This document shows positions 6,927 to 10,143 of a stretch of 10,143 bases of DNA, in pieces. This DNA is from Parachlamydiaceae bacterium (GTDB lineage: Bacteria > Chlamydiota > Chlamydiia > Chlamydiales > Parachlamydiaceae). A program made the translations under genes and the position numbers. The notes beneath the pieces were generated by a model, which was not told where the DNA came from, searched no databases, and worked only from the letters and a program-made list of their open reading frames with translations. The stretch is taken from assembly GCA_013817115.1 (NCBI GenBank), contig JACDDG010000056.1, positions 1 through 10,143 of the forward strand, read 5' to 3'. How positions within the stretch are numbered: the first letter of the stretch is position 1; the number at the start of each line of letters is the position of its first letter.

Positions 6927-7088
6927 GGCATACGCAAAATTAAGCAACGAATTACTCAAGTTGATTTCGCAAAAAAATTTGGGATTTCACGAAAGCATCT
7001 CAGTCAAATTTTTTATGATGCTAAACATCCAAGTCGCAACTTGCAAAAAAGAAGAGTACAGGATTCTCCCCTAAACCATGAAAAGTAA
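6912..7088 (+). pseudogene. Helix-turn-helix (XRE/Cro-type) regulator remnant
   Basis: The frame is open for 58 codons between TAG at 6909-6911 (inside the palindrome) and TAA at 7086-7088. From 6933 it reads RKIKQRITQVDFAKKF then GISRKHLSQIFYDAKHPS. This fits the helix-turn-helix pattern of phage-repressor-like regulators: Q-x-x-F-A, then G-I-S turn, then L-S-Q-I recognition helix. No ATG, GTG or TTG is available before the HTH; an ATA at 6930 directly precedes RKIKQ. The domain would be too short and lacks the upstream first helix. The likely explanation is a regulator gene truncated by the neighbouring palindrome or by decay. Its last 18 bases overlap the 3' end of glnN tail-to-tail. The motif is clear; whether anything is expressed is doubtful. 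Confidence 0.55.
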
Positions 7089-9254
7089 CTCGCGATACTT
7101 TGGCAAAGGCCACAATGAATCGTCTATAAGTGTTTCAAGATGATCCACGTGAAGACGCAATTTTTGACACGCAGGCAAAACTTTCTCACAAAACGCATTA
7201 CCTTTAAACTGTAATTCTAAGGCAAAAGCCTCATTACGCGCATTAGAAAGATTTTTCGCGGCACTAATAGCTTCTTCAATTGTCGCCGTAAGATCCTTTA
7301 ACAATGACATTTGTTCTACAGGCATCTTTTCTTCGGTCACTTGATTATAAAGATGAAGGCTTTCGGCAAAAAGTTTCTGCTGCTTGATAGAAACCGGTAA
7401 AATACTCGTTTTGAATAGGTCCAACATTAAATTGGCTTCAATATTGACTGTCGATGAATACGCTTCATGAAATACTTCATAACGACTTAAAAGGTCGTCA
7501 GCTGTCAAAATTCCATCGAAAGCACGAATTGTCGATGGCGCCCGAAGGGCTTCAAATGCATAAATTGACTTTTTAAAATTAGGAAGATTACGCCTTCCTG
7601 CCTCTAATGCCCACTCAAGAGTGTAATTATCCCCATCAAATCGAACATCCCTAGAGGCTTTTAAATTTTTTGATAAAATTAATGCAATAGCTTCCCATTT
7701 CTCCTCAGGGGTAGATCCTGTTTTAACCGAAGAATCCTCTATTTCATCGAGAATTTCATGAAGGCTTTCAGAAACGATGGCATTTAAAACTGTAATCGGA
7801 AAAGCTGGATGCTGAGATGCTCCTAAAGCTCTAAACTCAAATTTTGTGCCGACAAAGGCAAAAGGTGAAGTTCGATTCCGGTCAGTTTCTTCTTTTTTAA
7901 GGTCTGGAAAATGAGGCAAACCTAGATCATAGGTTTTCATCTCACCAAATTTTTCATGCTTTCCTCTTTCTTCAATGGCATCCAGAAGATTTTCTAAATT
8001 AGTGCCTAAGTAAGCCGAAATAATCACCGGAGGGGCTTCATGACCTCCCAAGCGATGGTCATTACCCGCAGAACCAATTGAGCAACGTAACAGAGCTCCG
8101 TGCTTATGTAAAGCTTTTAATATGGCTGTCATCAAAATGGGGAAATGGAGATTATTTCCGCGAAGCTCGGATGGGTCAAGTAAATTTAGGCCAGTGTCAG
8201 TCGATAGGGACCAATTGCAATGCTTTCCAGAACCGTTTAAGCCTTGAAATGGTTTATCATGAAGTAGGCAACTAAGTCCATGAGATGTTGCAATTTGACG
8301 CATTAATTCCATTAGCAGCAAATTTTGATCAACGGCAAGAGAAGCTTTAGAGAAGGTCGGAGCCATCTCGTGTTGCGCCGGAGCAACTTCGTTATGACGC
8401 GTTTTTATAGGTATTCCTAATTTTAAAGCTGCGAGCTCAAAATCCCCCATAAAAACTAAGATACGATCTTTGACACTTCCAAAATAATGATCCTGGAGTT
8501 CCTGGCCTTTAGGCGAGGGAGCTCCGAATACTGTACGGCCGGCGAGTAAAAGATCTGGGCGTTAATTATGCAAATTTCGGTCAATAACAAAATACTCTTG
8601 CTCTAGACCGATAGTTGAAAATACATTTTTGGCAGGAAGACCGGTAAATTCCAATAACCGAAAAACAGCATCTTTGATTTTTCTCTCTGACCGCAACAAA
8701 GGAATTTTGCTGTCCAGAGGATGTCCTGCCCAAGAGAAATACACTGAGGGTATGCATAATATTTTCTGGTTGCCTGCATTCCACAGAAATGGGGGCGATG
8801 TAGGATCCCAACCGGTATAACCTCGAGCTTCAAAAGTTGAACGCAACCCCCCTGACGGGAAAGAAGAAGCGTCCGGTTCACCTTGAATCAATTGTTTTAC
8901 AGAGAATTTTTCAATGACTTGGTCAGTAGTATTCCAATCGATAAAAGCATCATGCTTTTCAGCTGCTGCGCCTGTGAGAGGCTGAAACCAATGACTGTAA
9001 TGGGTGGCGCCGTGGCTGATAGCCCAATCCTTGAGAGCTACTGCAATAGTGTTACCGAAATCGGGATTAATTTGTTCATGCCCTTCCATGGCATTAATCA
9101 CATTTAGGAAAATCTCATTAGGAAGCATTTTTTGCATAACGCTTCGATTAAACACGTATGCACCAAAAGCTTCTGAAAGTTTATCAGAGAAATCTTTATT
9201 CGATGAGAATTCACGGAGCCTCAAGGCTCCAATCGCTTCAGCACGAGAACTCAT
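7071..9254 (-). pseudogene. glnN: Type III glutamine synthetase interrupted by one in-frame TAA
   Basis: GSIII makes glutamine from glutamate, ammonia and ATP in the cytoplasm. Start ATG 9254 follows GGAGGG at five-base spacing. The first 230 codons hold N-terminal signatures HYSHWFQPLTGAAAEKHD, SFPSGGLRSTFEARGYT and WDPTSPPFLW. Codon 231 (8562-8564) is TAA. The same frame continues at once with [60 protein letters not shown] (ATP/substrate loop), [12 protein letters not shown] and [18 protein letters not shown]. It ends in the family-typical [11 protein letters not shown]. Total span is 728 codons, the normal size of this family, with no other stop or gap. ATG 8450, which would open the second half, lies inside the catalytic core and has no ribosome binding site, so two separate genes are unlikely. 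The alternatives are a very young pseudogene, a base-call error, or stop readthrough. Confidence 0.93.
8562..8564 (-). other. In-frame TAA stop inside glnN
   Basis: On the minus strand the context is CAT AAT TAA CGC CCA GAT, i.e. H-N-stop-R-P-D. The stop occupies the residue just before the conserved RPDL. A single base change from several sense codons (CAA, GAA, AAA, TCA, TTA, TAT, TAC) would explain it. Confidence 0.9.
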
Positions 9255-9258
9255 AAAA

Positions 9259-9264
9259 CCCTCC
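9259..9264 (-). promoter_or_regulatory. Strong ribosome binding site of glnN
   Basis: GGAGGG lies four bases before ATG 9252-9254 on the minus strand. It is the best Shine-Dalgarno match in the window. Its preservation argues that glnN was recently under selection for translation. Confidence 0.7.
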
Positions 9265-9278
9265 AGGTAATAAAATTC

Positions 9279-9307
9279 AACGTACGAAATACGGATTTTT
9301 TGAGCAA
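9279..9307 (-). promoter_or_regulatory. Possible glnN promoter
   Basis: On the minus strand TTGCTC (9302-9307) is 17 bases from TACGTT (9279-9284), which would start transcription about 18 bases before the start codon. The -10 match is weak. Confidence 0.22.
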
Positions 9308-9382
9308 TGATATAAAAACGACGAAGGCCCAGGAGTAAGATGGCTGTAATGGCTTTCAGGGAATGATCAATGTAGATTTTTT

Positions 9383-9420
9383 AACGCGGAGACGCGGAGG
9401 AAGCAGAGGAGGCAAGGGAA
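9383..9420. repeat. Purine-rich GCGGAG-type intergenic tandem repeat
   Basis: The plus strand reads AACGCGGAGACGCGGAGGAA and continues with GCAGAGGAGGCAAGGGAAGG. This is a degenerating 8-10-base tandem of the form (A/G)(A/G)CGCGGAG. Similar AACGCAGAGACGCAGAGG-like blocks are, to my recollection, scattered between genes of unrelated bacteria. It is not coding and lies upstream of glnN. Confidence 0.5.
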
Positions 9421-9650
9421 GGTCGGGAAGGCCGGAGTTGTTGAAAAATTATTGGTATACAAACAAACTTTTTACATTAATAAAATTAAGGTTCTTGTAA
9501 AGAATGGGGAAGCGCGCTCTTAAGTTTTAATCTATTCAGTTCCTTAAAGTAATATGCACACTTTTTTTGGCCGAGCAGACTCGGGTTCATCAATTCTGAG
9601 GCCCTCAAAGTCCAAAGGCCAAAAGCCAGGCTTCCTTTAACAACGACCAC

Positions 9651-10143
9651 CTATCCAATGACCAATGGCCGGAACTTCCGCAGGACAGCAACGCCAATGT
9701 CATTCTGGTCATAGCAGCTGTCGACGCTGAGGCCTGAAGGGACGAAGCCCCCAACAACCACTTGACAGTTCTCAAACACATCTAAACAACGCGTGTAGGT
9801 CGGTGGATTACTAAATAGACTCTCCCCTGATCTAATTTGATGCGTAAGGATGCTAACTGCAGCTTCTAATGCAGTTGGAACTTCCCAGTTGTCATTAGCA
9901 TTTTGAGATAATTCAACAACCATCTCTTGTTGCTTTTTAAAGTCTTCGCCTCTGCTTCCATTCAAGACATCCTTTGACATAAGCGCCCAATAAGATTTTT
10001 CATTCGTCGTTTTAAATGCAGTAAGAATATGTTGATTAACACTATAACTTCCACAAGGAAAATATTTTTTTTACCAGCACCCCAAAACTTTTTATGGTTA
10101 AATCTTTTGGAATCAATGTTAGAATATGAGTATCTCTCAAGCT
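9651..10143 (-). pseudogene. 3' part of a frameshifted gene, chlamydial paralogous family (tentative)
   Basis: A frame open from 10070 to TAG at 9651-9653 encodes KKYFPCGSYSVNQH...SYWALMSKDVLNGSRGEDF, then WEVPTALEAAVSILTHQI, PTYTRCLDVFENCQVVVGGF and GVAVLRKF. ATG 9980 would give 109 residues but falls inside the homologous-looking run and lacks a ribosome binding site. Right of the stop at 10071-10073, a different frame is open to the window edge (ILTLIPKDLTIKSFGVLVKK). The two join at an A8 run (10065-10072); removing one A gives a continuous SFGVLVKKYFPCGSYS. From memory, phrases like YWALMSKDV, TYTRC and VVVGGF recur in multi-copy proteins of amoeba-associated chlamydiae, some with leucine-rich repeats; I cannot verify this here. 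Function is unknown. The C-terminus after LRKF may have been replaced by repeat sequence. Confidence 0.6.
9654..9668. repeat. Short direct repeat of CCAATG(A/G)
   Basis: TCCAATGACCAATGG contains two copies of CCAATG in a 7-base period. On the minus strand this gives CCATTGGTCATTGGA, covering the final codons of the right-edge gene. It may be foreign to the original gene end, since the protein tail RPLVIG is encoded here. Confidence 0.4.

Larger units (their letters stand above)
9265..9650. other. Intergenic stretch with repeats, no gene
   Basis: Between glnN and the right-edge gene I find no coding frame. Contents are a possible glnN promoter, a purine-rich GCGGAG repeat (9383-9420), an A/T-rich middle (about 9440-9560), a small hairpin (CCGAG 9571-9575 with CTCGG 9580-9584, loop CAGA) preceded by a T7 run, and a GGCC-rich segment (9600-9635) with near-repeats such as AAAGTCCAAAGGCCAAAAGCC. 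Confidence 0.5.

Noticed and set aside
7071..8450. A separate 459-residue glutamine synthetase gene
   Set aside because: The frame is continuous with 8565-9254 apart from one TAA, conserved residues continue upstream of the ATG ([16 protein letters not shown]), and that ATG has no ribosome binding site.
8581..9270. Several 60-90-codon ORFs on both strands
   Set aside because: All lie within the first half of glnN in other frames and are shadows of its coding sequence.
9571..9584. Hairpin CCGAG-CAGA-CTCGG as a terminator of the right-edge gene
   Set aside because: On the minus strand the stem is followed by an A run, not a T run; on the plus strand the T run comes before the stem.
1..10143. 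CRISPR array, tRNA or rRNA genes, integrase, transposase
   Set aside because: No regularly spaced repeats, no cloverleaf-like sequence and no recognisable recombinase domain were found on either strand by eye.

Overview
The window looks like chromosomal DNA from an environmental, probably amoeba-associated, chlamydia (Parachlamydiaceae-like). The basis is a minus-strand class B penicillin-binding protein (FtsI/PBP3) that overlaps a meso-diaminopimelate-adding MurE, in the order known from chlamydial division and cell-wall clusters. Overall A+T richness, frequent TTG/GTG starts and a right-edge gene whose wording I associate, from memory, with multi-copy families of amoeba-associated chlamydiae agree with this. 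The taxonomic call is an inference.

Left part (1-1565). A secreted protein with a degenerate Nudix-like box (minus strand, TTG start) runs off the left edge. After about 300 bases without a convincing gene comes a plus-strand orphan ORF (867-1205), then about 360 bases of non-coding DNA with GC-rich hairpins.

Central block (1566-6220, all minus strand, so read right to left). The order is ftsI/pbp3, murE (start overlapping the pbp3 stop region by 23 bases), then a SurA-like periplasmic folding factor. Septal peptidoglycan transpeptidation, peptidoglycan precursor synthesis and envelope-protein folding form one envelope module. The mraW/ftsL genes usually found upstream of chlamydial pbp3 are not in the window, and pbp3 has an unusual KTS in place of the KTG active-site triad.

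Accessory island (6221-7088). It holds two small overlapping plus-strand ORFs, one of them a signal-peptide-bearing six-cysteine mini-protein. Next to it are a 159-base imperfect palindrome resembling a miniature mobile element, and a remnant of a helix-turn-helix regulator without a normal start codon. The remnant overlaps tail-to-tail the end of the glutamine synthetase gene.

Right part (7071-10143). A full-length type III glutamine synthetase gene (glnN) is interrupted by one in-frame TAA with the sequence otherwise intact on both sides. Behind its promoter region lies a purine-rich GCGGAG-type intergenic repeat, a second short direct repeat (CCAATGACCAATGG), and the 3' part of a gene that appears frameshifted at an A8 homopolymer and leaves the window at the right edge.

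Overall, a conserved envelope-biogenesis block is flanked by accessory DNA showing several independent signs of decay: a nonsense codon, a homopolymer frameshift, a start-less HTH remnant and a palindromic insertion. I see no defence system, CRISPR array, tRNA or rRNA. I cannot claim a new multi-gene system; the best candidates for novelty are the palindrome with its flanking remnants and the cysteine-rich mini-protein.
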